Source: Malurus cyaneus samueli (taxonomy: Eukaryota; Chordata; Aves; Passeriformes; Maluridae). Taken from it: a stretch of 64,000 nucleotides of DNA. The DNA lies in the NCBI GenBank assembly GCA_009741485.1, contig CM019216.1:51595943-51659942 (forward strand), in the 5' to 3' direction. Shown in pieces: positions 51,301 through 64,000 of the stretch. The position numbers were made by a program, and so were the translations under genes. Numbering within the stretch: position 1 is the stretch's first letter; each line of letters begins with the position of its first letter. The notes below the pieces were generated by a model. The model ran no database searches, was not told the origin of the DNA, and worked only from the letters and a program-made list of their open reading frames with translations.

Positions 51301-54300
51301 ATAGATGAAAAGTTGAGTGAAAGAGGCAGGTAGGACACTTACCATATTTTGGCAATATGCACATATTCACAGGCACCAAAGCTAACACTATGCATCCCAG
51401 TGTAATGAAAGGCACCTCATAACCAAATGACTGATAGAGAAAGCCACCCAAAGGAGGGCCCAGCACCAGTCCAAGTCCTGTAAAAATTTCAAGGCTGCCC
51501 TAAAGGATAGAAATCAAGCAGAGAGGAAGTCAGTATGATGAGATGGGCCCTCCTGGTTTTATGCTGCCCACTAGCAATTTATCATATTGCTGGTACTTAG
51601 CTGAAACACTGCTTTTTGAACTTACCAGGACAGTGGCTATATTAGTGGGAAATGCCTTTGCAAGGATTGAAAATGATGCTGTAATTGCTGCTGCAAAACT
51701 TATTGCATCCATTGCTCTTACTAAAAAGCACAAACTGATGAACATGGGTCCACTTGACACTTTGTCCAGCATTCTGGAAAAGAAAAATCCCAACAGTAAA
51801 TTGGACCTATCTCCTGATGGAAGAAGCCATTTACTACAGGCACTAAGCATAACTTCTTACTTGTTAAAGGACACAGTTACAAAACACTCAATACTTTCTA
51901 TTACCACATTTCTTTGAACCACATCAGTGAAATCTCTCAAATGCTACCAGACTATTTCTGGCAGCTTTCTCCTTTTCCCTTTGTTTGGCAGTGAAAAGAG
52001 CATGAAAATCCTAACCTGTGAAAAACTCCAATGCCACCTTTGTTGTATTTCATAGCTTTTCCAAGCATCAATGAAAGAAGTCTGATGCAATATGTTACAA
52101 CTAAGAAATAGGAGATTCCTTCATTGTTAAGAAAACATTTACTTTGTTAAAATGAGTGACTTAGCCTCTTCACCTCCCAGACAAAGCTTCCCATTTAAAC
52201 CCAATTATTTTTAAGAAAAGAGCAGTTAAAACATTAAACAGAAATTGTTCCCTTGTTGCTGCACTTTGACAGGCTTCTCACTACTTGTGAACTATAGCAG
52301 TAATTAAAATACACAGAACCTTCCTCCTCTGCTTTCAAAATAGCAAACAGACTCTGAAACCTAGTGAAACGGAGAAGTGTTCATTCTACTCTAGAGCAGA
52401 TAAAAAGTAGATGCAAAAAGTTGACCTAACCTACACACAATGGATGCCCAAGAGTTTCTACTTTGGTTTTGTCTCCTATTCATATGGATGAAAATGATCA
52501 ACAGACAAATGCAACAAAACCAAGCAACAGAAATTACTTACCCAAACAGAATGGTCACACATCCTGAAACAAACATCCCTGCCACAAACATGAATTTTGC
52601 TCCAATTTGTGAAAGCTGTAAATTAAATACCATTTTTGCATGTTAGTATTTCAAGGAAAGATCAAAAATTTTCAATGTAAGTTACAGTTAAGAAATCAAA
52701 GCATTATGGGAACTTTATAGCACCTGTAACTAAAAGACCTGGAAACACTGCTCTTACTGGTGTGCCTTCAATCAATACTGAATCTAAAAATACTCCCAAC
52801 AGTTAAGTGACTTAGCCCAGTTTTCAGAATGGTAAGACAATGCTGCAGTTAACTATTTCACAACAGAATGCTGCAGCTTCTCCAGAGCAGCAGGTTACAG
52901 CAGCATGTGTCATTATAAATAGGCAGAATGTTTGTTTCCAAACTTCTCACTCCAGCACCATAACTGAGGCAAGGCCAGCAATACCTGTCACATATCTGGC
53001 TAAGGAGAGATATGGAAGCTGATTTTTATGCAAAATCACAAAGCTTAGGCATTCAAAGTATGGAAGTTTCAGGCTTTCCCATTAATTACCAGGCAAATCA
53101 ATTACTACACCTTTCTTCATTTCAGGCTCTCTCACCAGAGTGAAGAACGACGGGAGGCATGCCATAAAGCAAAGTCAATCCCGTGACAAAGTACAATTGA
53201 GCTTCTAATTCCATGCTGCAACTTCCCCTAAGGACAGTAGATATTTCAGGCTCCTTTTTTTGTTCAGGCCTGGACAAAGTCCTTGCCTTTCAGCCATTAT
53301 TACTAAAGCCCATATTTTGCTGAGTTTCACTGAAAACCCTCAGGATCTCTGGTTGCTGCACTGTCCACATCTATTGATGTTGACTTCAGCTGTCTGCAGT
53401 AAGTATGGCACACTCACTCTCTCCCCTGAACAGTACTTGGTGAGGGTTGTGCCATAGTTGAATGCCATTGCAGGCACCAAGACTTGGACTTAGTAATGGC
53501 ACCTATGTGACATCTTCTGAGCCACCTCAGCACAAAAGCATTCACCACAGGGTCAGCAAAGAGGCTGCCCAGCCAAAGACTGAGACAATTTTGACTCTGC
53601 AGCAGCCCCAGCTTAGGGAATGATCCTGAGCAGCCCTAGTCAATCATGCATAGACAACAGTGCTCCAGCACATGAGCAGTCAGTCATATAATTTATTTGC
53701 GATTTCTCCAACATGAGAAAAATCCTGAATCTGCAGGAAAACTCAAGCTGCAAGAACTGGAGACATTTATCTCACATTACTATATAATAATGTTGAAGGA
53801 GAAATTGAGTTAAGTAGAAGAGAATCATAGCAAGAGGAAATGTTAAAAAAAAGAACATACCAGAAAAGAAGTACAGGTGCAGCTAACAAAGAAAAAACAA
53901 AATAAAACAAAACCAAAACACCTTAAGAATGTTGCCAAAGGCAAACAGAATATATTAGTAAGTGCAACTAATTAACTGGCAGGTAGGAGAAAGGAGGTCA
54001 TAGAAAGCAGAATTGATCAGCAGGTTACTCTAAAGCAAACAGAACTGTTAACCAGAGAAACAAAACAGTTACATGTCCATTGCCCTGTGGTACCCTCGGG
54101 AACTCCAGAAGAGTACTGACAACACTTAGATCACAGACTGACTGGTCGTACTGCACTTACTGCAGACACAAACCTGCACTACTGAAGGGAACAATTCTTT
54201 CCTCAGCCTCACAGAACTATATACCAGCCTGTGTCATCACAGAAATAAGTTACAGCTTCAATAATACTTACATAATTTCCCAATATTAAAGAAGCCGAGA

Positions 54301-56002
54301 AATTGAACAAAGCAAAACATCCAAAAATCAGGCCAACAATGGTGTTACTGGCACCTTTCTTTTCTGCCTGCAAAAAAGATCACAACCATGTAAAGATATA
54401 GACAAATTCTTGAGGTAACATTCATGCCTTGCACATTTAAGTATTTTTAACTATTAATGCAGTTAGAAAACAATTTCTTTTCTCAAAGGCAGTAGGACTT
54501 ATAAGGTAAAAACATAATTTAGACATGTTGCACTTCTAACATTTAATAAAGGGAAAAGCAATGTTTATTTGTCAGTGAATGTAAACATTGTGTTATTTGC
54601 TGAACAGGAGGGCAGACTATATAAAGGTGGTTTCAATAAGTGTGCAAGGGCACCAAGCTACAAAACTTTGATCTCTTGCCTAGTGACAGGGCAGTAAATG
54701 GTGATATCTGTTATCTTCACTATAACATACTTCCCCATAACACGCACCAGACAATTTTTATACTTATTTAGCTGACCAAATATACTTACTTGGTCATGAG
54801 TAGTACACAGGAATATTTAGACAAAAAAAAAAAATATTTCTTTGTAACTACTTGGCAACAATTTGGTCATGAGAGAAATGGATGTCTGTCTGCTGCAAAG
54901 GAACCATGATCATCTTTTTCATATTATATTTAAACATTGTATTCATTCAACATAAGCAGAGATTTTACTGTTTTCTCTAGAATTCCTAGATCAGGAAGTT
55001 AGCACAGTTAATGATGGCCCAGAATGAGTTAACAGAGGTAGCTGTAAATAAAAAATCATTGAGCGGCTGGCTAGGGCATGGAAATGCAAATCCGGTCATT
55101 GGCAGAGGCTAATGTCAGCTCTATGAAACTACAATGTAACACTAAAAATTATTTAACTTCTCCAAGATTCCACTTTGACTTCTATCTCATCTCATTAGTT
55201 TGCTGTCTCCTCTGCAGTCACAGGGAAGATCAGTCTATGGACAAGATCCAGGCCACCATTTTATGCACTCTATCTACACCAGCACCACGCTATCACTGAA
55301 TTGCCCCAACTGAAAAGCCTCACCTCGGGGCTTACAGCCAGCCATAAACATCCCATCGAGTTCAAGATATTTCTAAAAGTTTCAACATGCAAAAAAGTAA
55401 TGTAGAGAGTAGCTAACTAAGCTGTTTACCTCTGCAGGAAAAAAGGGTCCCAGGATTGAGTAGCACATCGTTGAACTGAAGTTGATAGAAGCTGCGGAAA
55501 CCAATGTAAAAAGTTGTTCTGTGGTAAGCCGCCTTGACCGCTCACCAGCTGCTTCTGACACATCATCATCTAAAATACAAAATAAAAACAATAACGAAGC
55601 ATTATAAATTCACAGAAGGGAACTATTTACGAATCAGGTTGGAAAATTAAAACCCATACAAACCCGTGCCCTGCCGGCTCTGAGAAGCGAGTCATGCCGT
55701 GCTGCATTTTCCCCGCGCCGGAGCGCAGAGTTGGCGGGGCAGGCGCCGGCAGCCGCCCCTCAGCCCACCCCGGGGGCGCTGGGACTGCACCGGAGCTGCC
55801 CCGCTGCTCTCCCGGCCCAGCCCGTGCTCCATCCCAGCGGGACAGCCCCTGCGGAGGGACCCGTCCCGCTCGCTGCGCTCCCGTCCCGCCGCAGCCCGCG
55901 GGGGAGCAGGCCCCCGGCCCGGCCGTGCGGCCGAGGAACGCGGGAGCCCCCGCTCGCACCTGGGGGCTGCTCGCCCTCGCCGCTCTCCGCCCGGCTGCCC
56001 AT
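42353..56002 (-). CDS. SLC18B1: SLC18B1: MFS transporter of the vesicular amine transporter family
   Basis: SLC18B1 is a vesicular polyamine transporter with 12 membrane segments. Fourteen exons can be followed: 56002-55960, 55569-55430, 54367-54272, 52615-52542, 51773-51626, 51499-51343, 49807-49671, 49016-48915, 48002-47911, 46772-46677, 46132-46058, 44630-44537, 44437-44391 and a last one at about 42571-42353. Phases join throughout. Translated pieces track the human protein: [123 protein letters not shown] and [16 protein letters not shown]. The C-terminus is uncertain. The stronger acceptor (exon from 42571) gives a tail ending at a TAG at 42526 (448 aa). A weaker one (from 42548) reads [14 protein letters not shown] and ends at 42353 (498 aa). 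Human has 456. Longer introns hold CR1 pieces and one minisatellite. The start lies in a CpG island and is preferred because it gives a human-like N-terminal length. Confidence 0.93.
43960..44135 (-). mobile_element. Old CR1 LINE fragment in the last SLC18B1 intron
   Basis: The plus strand reads GGTCCCAGGGCAGACCCCTG, then AGGGACACCACTCATCACTGG and ACCATTGACCACTGCTCTCTG. This is the antisense of a CR1 ORF2 interior, so the element points to the minus strand. The copy is short and decayed; its borders are approximate. Confidence 0.7.
48214..48266 (+). mobile_element. CR1 3' tip in SLC18B1 intron 8
   Basis: About 50 bases of CR1 3' end: ATGATCTTTAAGTTCCTTCC followed by the tip ATTCTATGATTCTATG. 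It is a heavily truncated insertion, antisense to the host gene. Confidence 0.8.
50752..50886. repeat. Minisatellite, 59-bp unit, about 2.3 copies
   Basis: A unit beginning TTAAACCCCTCATTTATTA starts at 50752 and again at 50811. Each unit contains TTTTTTGATGTTAATCAAAT and CCTGCG. A third partial copy of the inner part follows from about 50861 (TTTTTTGATGTTAATCAGAT). The repeat lies in SLC18B1 intron 6. Confidence 0.9.
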
Positions 56003-56230
56003 GGGGACCAGCGGCGCTCCCGCCGCCCGGTGGCAGCGGCCGCGGGCTGCCCGAGCACCGGGGCCAGCGCCAGCCCCGCCGCCGGCACTGAGCATGCCCG
56101 GCCTGCCCGCCCGGGCCCGGAGCCGCCGCCGGCACTGCCCGCACGGGCCCAGAGCGCCGGGCTTGGGGCGGCCCGATGGCAACCTGCCGGCTGCCGGGGG
56201 ACCGGCACACCTGCACCAGGGCTGCACACC
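55690..56230. promoter_or_regulatory. CpG island at the SLC18B1 start
   Basis: The base composition switches abruptly to very GC-rich with many CG dinucleotides, covering SLC18B1 exon 1 (56002-55960), its donor and the sequence upstream. This is a typical housekeeping-type promoter island. Long open frames here on both strands are a side effect of the low stop-codon density. Confidence 0.85.
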
Positions 56231-57460
56231 TGCCTCAGAGCATTGGTAACATCGGTACACCAAGCAAGAGCGCGATTATTACACAGCCGCAGCGAGTCGC
56301 AGGATTCACGGAAATTGACACAAGAGATTAGCGATAATGTTGTCACAAGAATTAATAGCTATAAATCTCGCCAGGGGATGAGGAAGAGGTGGTATAATCA
56401 GTGCGTTCGGCACAAGTTCCTAACCACGGGGCAGGAAAGTGAGGAAGGAGATGAGGTGTGAGCTGAGGATTGCTTTCAGATGAAATAAGAGAGAGACCAT
56501 CTGTTGCTTGAAGAGAAAAAACAGCAATTACTTCTTAAGAGCGCTATTTTAACTAGGCTATTAGTATTCCGTCTAGTAACCAGTTACAATATTAAGATGC
56601 ATGAAAGGGACATTTCAAAACAAAGGTTGCCATGTACCTAACTTTAGAATCACACACTCTGCATGACAGGAAAAAGCAGAACTACTTTCTTATCACAAGA
56701 TTAGGAAACTTAAAAACTATTTGGCAGCTACAAAGAACAACAGCAACATGTTCCTTTGCTGATGCCTATTTTGCTAATATATTTTATGTGGCATATATTC
56801 TGGCTCTGAAGTTGAATACCTTGATATTTTCCTGCCTGCCTGCCTCCAGAAAAAGACATAAACCTCAATCCTGTCCCTAGATACTGTGTCTTCAGCAGCC
56901 TTACCCTTTCACAAAAAAAAAAAAAACAACCCACCCCCCCCCCCCAAAAAAAAAAAAAAAGGAAGGGTGCTTGCAAGTCATCATGAGCTCACGAAAGGAT
57001 AACAACAAAAGCCTCATGATATATGCAAAGTACGACACACAAGTAGAGTCAATAAGAGAAACTTGTAGGGAAAGATTAAAATTGTGGCAAGAGAATAAAG
57101 CATTCATTTTTGTGGCTAGAGATTCAGTCAATTATGTTCAGGAGAGGAAACAGTTCTTACTCCAACTACTTGCTCTTTCCAGTCTAGACTCTTAACTCTA
57201 CAGCTTCCAACTACTTTCAAACTGCAATCCTCCTCTCATTAATAATTACATATGAGTAATCTTACAAAGCCTATGGAGTCAGATTTCCACAAAGTTAGTG
57301 TGCACAGAAGGCTGAAGTGTGGGAAGTAGCAGTGATGCATGACTCCAATAATGAAGCATGGCTATGAACTTTCTTGCTTATGCATTGCTCATTATTGCCA
57401 GAAGAAACTTGTTGATGGAATATGTTTGTTAATTCTTCACATACTCTTAGTAAGGTACCA
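56231..57460. other. Intergenic DNA between SLC18B1 and an ERV LTR
   Basis: I see no gene. A low-complexity tract at 56914-56960 is A-rich, then a run of about a dozen C, then A again. The rest is AT-rich and unassigned. Confidence 0.5.
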
Positions 57461-58045
57461 TGGTGGTTTAAAACCAGCCAGCAACTCAGCCCCACACATC
57501 CTCTCATTCATTCCCTCCCAGTGGGACTGGTCAAAGAATCAGAAAAGTTAGAAAACCCATGGGTTGTGATAAAGACAGTTTGACTGATGAAGCAAGAGCT
57601 ATGCAGGCAAGCAAAGCAAAACAAGGAATGTCTTCACCAGTTCCCATGGGCAGGCAGTTGTTCAGCAATCTCCAGGAAAGCTGATCTCCCTCACATGTAA
57701 CCATTACTTGGGAAGAAAAATGCCATCACTCCAAATGTCCCCCACTTTCTTCTCCCCCCAGTTCTACATATGGTGAGCCCAACACCATACAGTATGGGAT
57801 ATCCCTGCGGTCAGCTAGGGTCAGCTGTCCTGGCTGACTCCCCTCCCAGCTTCTTGTGCACCTCCAATCTTCTCACTGTTGCAGTGGGCTGAGAAGCAGA
57901 AAAGGCCTTGGCTCTGTGCAAGCACTGTTCAGCAGTAACTAAAACATCCTGTGTTATCAACACTGTTTATAGCATAAACCCAAAACACAGCCCTATACCA
58001 GCTACTGTGAAGACAAATAACACTACCCCAGCCCAAACCAGTACA
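57461..58045 (-). mobile_element. Solo LTR of an avian endogenous retrovirus (decayed)
   Basis: On the minus strand the element starts TGTACTGGTTTGGGCTGG at 58045. It runs through a stretch whose plus-strand form reads TTGTGCACCTCCAATCTTCT and GGTCAGCTGTCCTGGCTGAC, and ends near GGCTGGTTTTAAACCACCA at 57461. I recognise this from memory as a common LTR in bird genomes, usually put with the ERVL/ERVK-type families. The TATA area is degraded (CATATGTAGAACTGGGG). No internal retroviral genes flank it, so it is a solo LTR, about 585 bp. I could not find a clean target-site duplication, so the borders may be off by a few bases. Confidence 0.75.
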
Positions 58046-60770
58046 GTACAAATACCTGCTAACCTTACTTGTTACCAGCCTGTTACAATAGTTTATCAAG
58101 TCTAACAAAAATATATATTTTTTAAAAGCATACAAGCCTTTCTTGCTTATGTTGTATCTGCAACAATTTTAATAAAATGTATATTTTCTTTCAGATCTCA
58201 AATTGTATGTAGAATTCAAGGCTTAGAGCACTAGCCCTCTATAAACACTAGACATAGAGTCAAATTCATTGCTTACATCTACAAGATAGGACATATAAAG
58301 GACAACTGCTTTAAGAGTAGCTTCCTTCATGGATATCCAGGACATGTGGGAATACATATGCCTTGATATTGTTCTCTATAGTTGCAGAGATCTTAGAAAG
58401 ACTTTTGCATTGCAATCAAGAAATCCTTAGTGCTTATTTGCATCATACTGATATTTCTTTTGCTAGCAGGTGCACAATGCTATTGGGAAATAGTTCAAAA
58501 TTACTCTAATGTGACCACATGATAACCACATCCTTTGAGCATCTAATGCAAAACCTGTGGAAGGTAACAGAAACCAGCAAACTGTTCTGTTCAATTATCA
58601 TTAATCAAGGCCTTACTTAATTTCAAATTGGTATTGAAATACCATAGTTTGTCCTCTCTCTGAGACTCTAGAATGGTCTCTCTGTAATTTCTCCAAGCGC
58701 CAGAAACTTGACACACACATCTCTTGCAAGTGGGTGGCTGTTCTTTTCTACATCTGGAGGCACTTGGAAATACACATCTGTCCCCTCTGGGCTAGTGAGC
58801 AGAACTTTTGTGGATATAAAACAAGAAGGCTTCTAGCTTGATATTCCATGTGACTGAGAAATCATGTCTGTTTTGCAAGGAAAATGAGATCATTCTGTCC
58901 CCTGACATTTAATTATTGCATATGCCTGTGCTTTGTATTTTTAGAGACAGATGTCAGATGAAAGTAAGTTTTTGCAAGGATTGTTCAGAACTGAAATTCA
59001 GAACTGTTTATTCAGAGTGTAGCAGTGTCATGGACCTCTCTTGGGAGTTTGCAATGCCTGATACTTTCATCTGCCTACATGGCTGCCTCACCACACTGTG
59101 CCACTGTCTGAACCACTCATTACGCAGTTCCCAAGTCTCCACAATTTACACTATGGCACTTATACTAAACCTGCAGTCCGGCATTTTGAAGAAAATATGG
59201 GTTGTGGTTGCCAGGATGAGCACAAGGGAAAGATAAAGGTTACCAGAGCAAGAGACAAGGAGAGAAATAGCAAATGGGAAAAAGGAACAGGAAGAGAATG
59301 GCTGAGATGAGTGAACAGTTATAGCCTCACTGTAGTACTGCTTGTCTGAAAAAGTCCCCAAGTTCAGTTTCCATTTTGATCATAGTGGAAAAAAAGAGGA
59401 AGGCTGCCAGCCTGGAAAGGGGAGACAGTCAGGGGGAGTCAAGGAGCTGAATGGTGAACAGAAAGAGTAGTAGCTATAAGCAAAGGATTTTTAAATATAT
59501 GCAGCAAGATGATGAGTCCAAACAGATCATTCAGAACAGCAGGCTGGAAAGAATTGAAATTCTTGAATGCCATGTGACAGCAGCTTATCTTCCTCTCCCC
59601 AAGTCCAAGTTTATAGATAGCATGTTAAACTGTTTATAATACAACCAAATTTTGAGAGGACCGAGTTCCTCTGCTTGGGCTGGCTGCTCAGTGAAGCTGC
59701 ATGTCAGCATATGCACTGACACCACTTCAGACCTTTAGAACCCAGGCAGGCTCTTGCCCTGCATCTGGCAGCTCCTCGTTTTCTAGCACTCTGCTGGTTA
59801 CTCCACTCACCCAACCTCAAGTGCACTAGAAGTACTTTTAGCACAGAAGTACAATCCTTGTATTAAACATGTCATTCCTTATGGCTGTATGCCAGCATTT
59901 GAACTGCAGGGTGCTCAATGAACATAACTCCAAGGGGAAATGCAGAGCTTAAGAAACCAGCTACTGCTTCTAGGAATACAGACAGAAAGGTGGAGCAGGT
60001 GGAGCAGTGCCAACACCGTGCAGAACACCCACCCGAACACTGAGCTCACACTGTGCAGTGGAGTGGACCTTCCACGAGGATCACACACTTCCATTAGTTA
60101 TTACATACAAAATAGAGGCTCCTACAAGGCTATACCAACATTTCCACACAGAGTTCAGTGCCAATGAAAGCCTCCTCTCTGCACATACACAACTTTTATC
60201 TCAGCACAGCTTTGTTTGCTTGCAACTGTGCTAGGAAAACTGCTTTTGAATGCTCTGCTGTTAGAATATTAGATTATACTTTGACTGTTATTATCATTCT
60301 TGCTGTAATACAAGGTTTCCAAATGTGCGTACTTCCATCTCCTGGACTGAATGTATATTGTACTTCTTGGAGATACTGATGTGTCTTACGGTATCAGCAT
60401 TTTTTTTTTTTTTTTTTTAAATCAGCATTTAAAAGTGGGTTTTTTTCCACTAAAAAGACCATGTTCCTTTTTAAGAGACGTCCTGGGTCATAATTTGCCT
60501 TCGGACACTTAACTTGCACCATTCTTTCCCTGGAAAATAGCAAACCCGATTTTCTTGCGAAGCTCTATTTAATCATCAGTGAAGAGCCTCTGCTGTGGCT
60601 GCAGGCTGAGGTCAGCTATAGATCACAGATCAGGAATAAATAAAGTATTTGTTTAAAAATTTGTTTGTAGTTATTTTTTCTAGCTACTCACTCTCATGCT
60701 TTAATTTCTGTTTCAAACCGCTTCCCAATACTCGATTCCAAGCCTACACAATCTCCCACAAATACGAAGA
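58046..60770. other. Intergenic DNA before RPS12
   Basis: There is no coding sequence I can support. A run of about 18 T lies at 60401-60418. SLC18B1 and RPS12 face away from each other, about 4.9 kb apart, as in human. Confidence 0.5.
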
Positions 60771-61060
60771 AGCCACGCTGCGGAGCAGGCACCGCAGCGG
60801 GCAGCCCCGGCGCAAGGGCGCACGCGCGCGCGCGCGCCGGGGTCCTGTCGCGGTATAAAAGCGCACGGCGGCGGCCACGCCCCCTCTCTGTGTGTGGCGC
60901 GCGGCGTGTCGGGTGAGTGTCCGGATGGCGCCGGGGCCCGGCCGGGCGGGATCCCCCCGACCCTCGGGCCATCGTGGCGGGAGCGGGCCGGGCGGGGGCC
61001 CCGGGGCTGTCAGCGCCGCTCACCGGGGCGGCCTGTGTCTGTATTTGCAGAAGGAACCCG
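60771..61060 (+). promoter_or_regulatory. RPS12: RPS12 promoter: CpG island, TATA box, TOP start, noncoding exon 1
   Basis: A CpG island begins at about 60775 with an alternating CG tract (GCGCGCGCGCGC at about 60825). A TATAAAA box lies at 60854-60860. About 25 bases on comes a pyrimidine run, CCCCTCTCT at 60881-60889, which fits a 5' TOP transcription start of a ribosomal protein gene and would give growth-dependent (mTOR) translation. Noncoding exon 1 then ends at 60912 (CGG, donor GTGAGTGT). Exon 2 starts at 61051 after TTTGCAG. Confidence 0.85.
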
Positions 61061-61088
61061 AGCGGGGACCGCACCCACCGAGAGCGCC

Positions 61089-64000
<2,912 letters not shown>

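Noticed and set aside
55694..56461. Long open frames on both strands (up to 255 codons) near 56 kb
   Set aside because: They overlap the SLC18B1 CpG island and its exon 1; the low stop density of GC-rich DNA explains them, and the Pro/Ala/Gly/Arg-rich translations match nothing.

Overview
This is vertebrate nuclear DNA, almost certainly from a bird. Genes are split by GT-AG introns, two promoters lie in CpG islands, and several CR1 retrotransposon 3' ends carry the avian ATTCTRTG-type tip. A decayed LTR of a type I know from bird genomes is also present. Gene order matches the conserved TAAR1 - vanin (VNN) - SLC18B1 - RPS12 block on human chromosome 6q23. I cannot name the order or species.

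Layout, left to right. 1.0-2.0 kb: TAAR1, an intact single-exon trace-amine receptor on the minus strand. 2.0-14.1 kb: long AT-rich intergenic DNA with no gene I can support. 14.5-41.6 kb: a tandem array of vanin (pantetheinase) genes, all on the minus strand. VNN-A (14502-20022) and VNN-B (24882-33219) each rebuild into complete seven-exon genes of 497 and 505 codons with Glu-Lys-Cys catalytic triads. VNN-C (36305-41616) has all seven exons, but exon 5 is one base short (373 against 374 nt in A and B), which makes a premature stop after about 332 codons. A fourth, orphan promoter plus exon 1 of C type lies between A and B at 21.0-21.55 kb. The order A, C-relic, B, C suggests that a two-gene unit was duplicated and one member was then mostly lost. 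42.4-56.0 kb: SLC18B1, a 14-exon MFS transporter of the vesicular amine transporter family, minus strand, starting in a CpG island. 56.2-60.8 kb: intergenic DNA with an ERV LTR. 60.85 kb to the right edge: RPS12 on the plus strand, with a TATA box, a 5' TOP-like start, five exons in view and two intronic box C/D snoRNAs. It is cut by the window edge.

The genes are mostly ordinary conserved genes, and I see no new multi-gene system. The most interesting part is the vanin array. Exons 1-4 and 6 of A and B are nearly identical while exons 5 and 7 and most introns have diverged. Exon 6 is almost the same in all three genes, and A and C share extra intron sequence beside it. This patchwork is best explained by repeated gene conversion. 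None of the three genes encodes the hydrophobic GPI-anchor tail of mammalian VNN1, so the products are probably secreted. In RPS12, the snoRNA in intron 4 has a guide that pairs over ten bases with 18S rRNA and points at G436 (human numbering), which identifies it as SNORD100.
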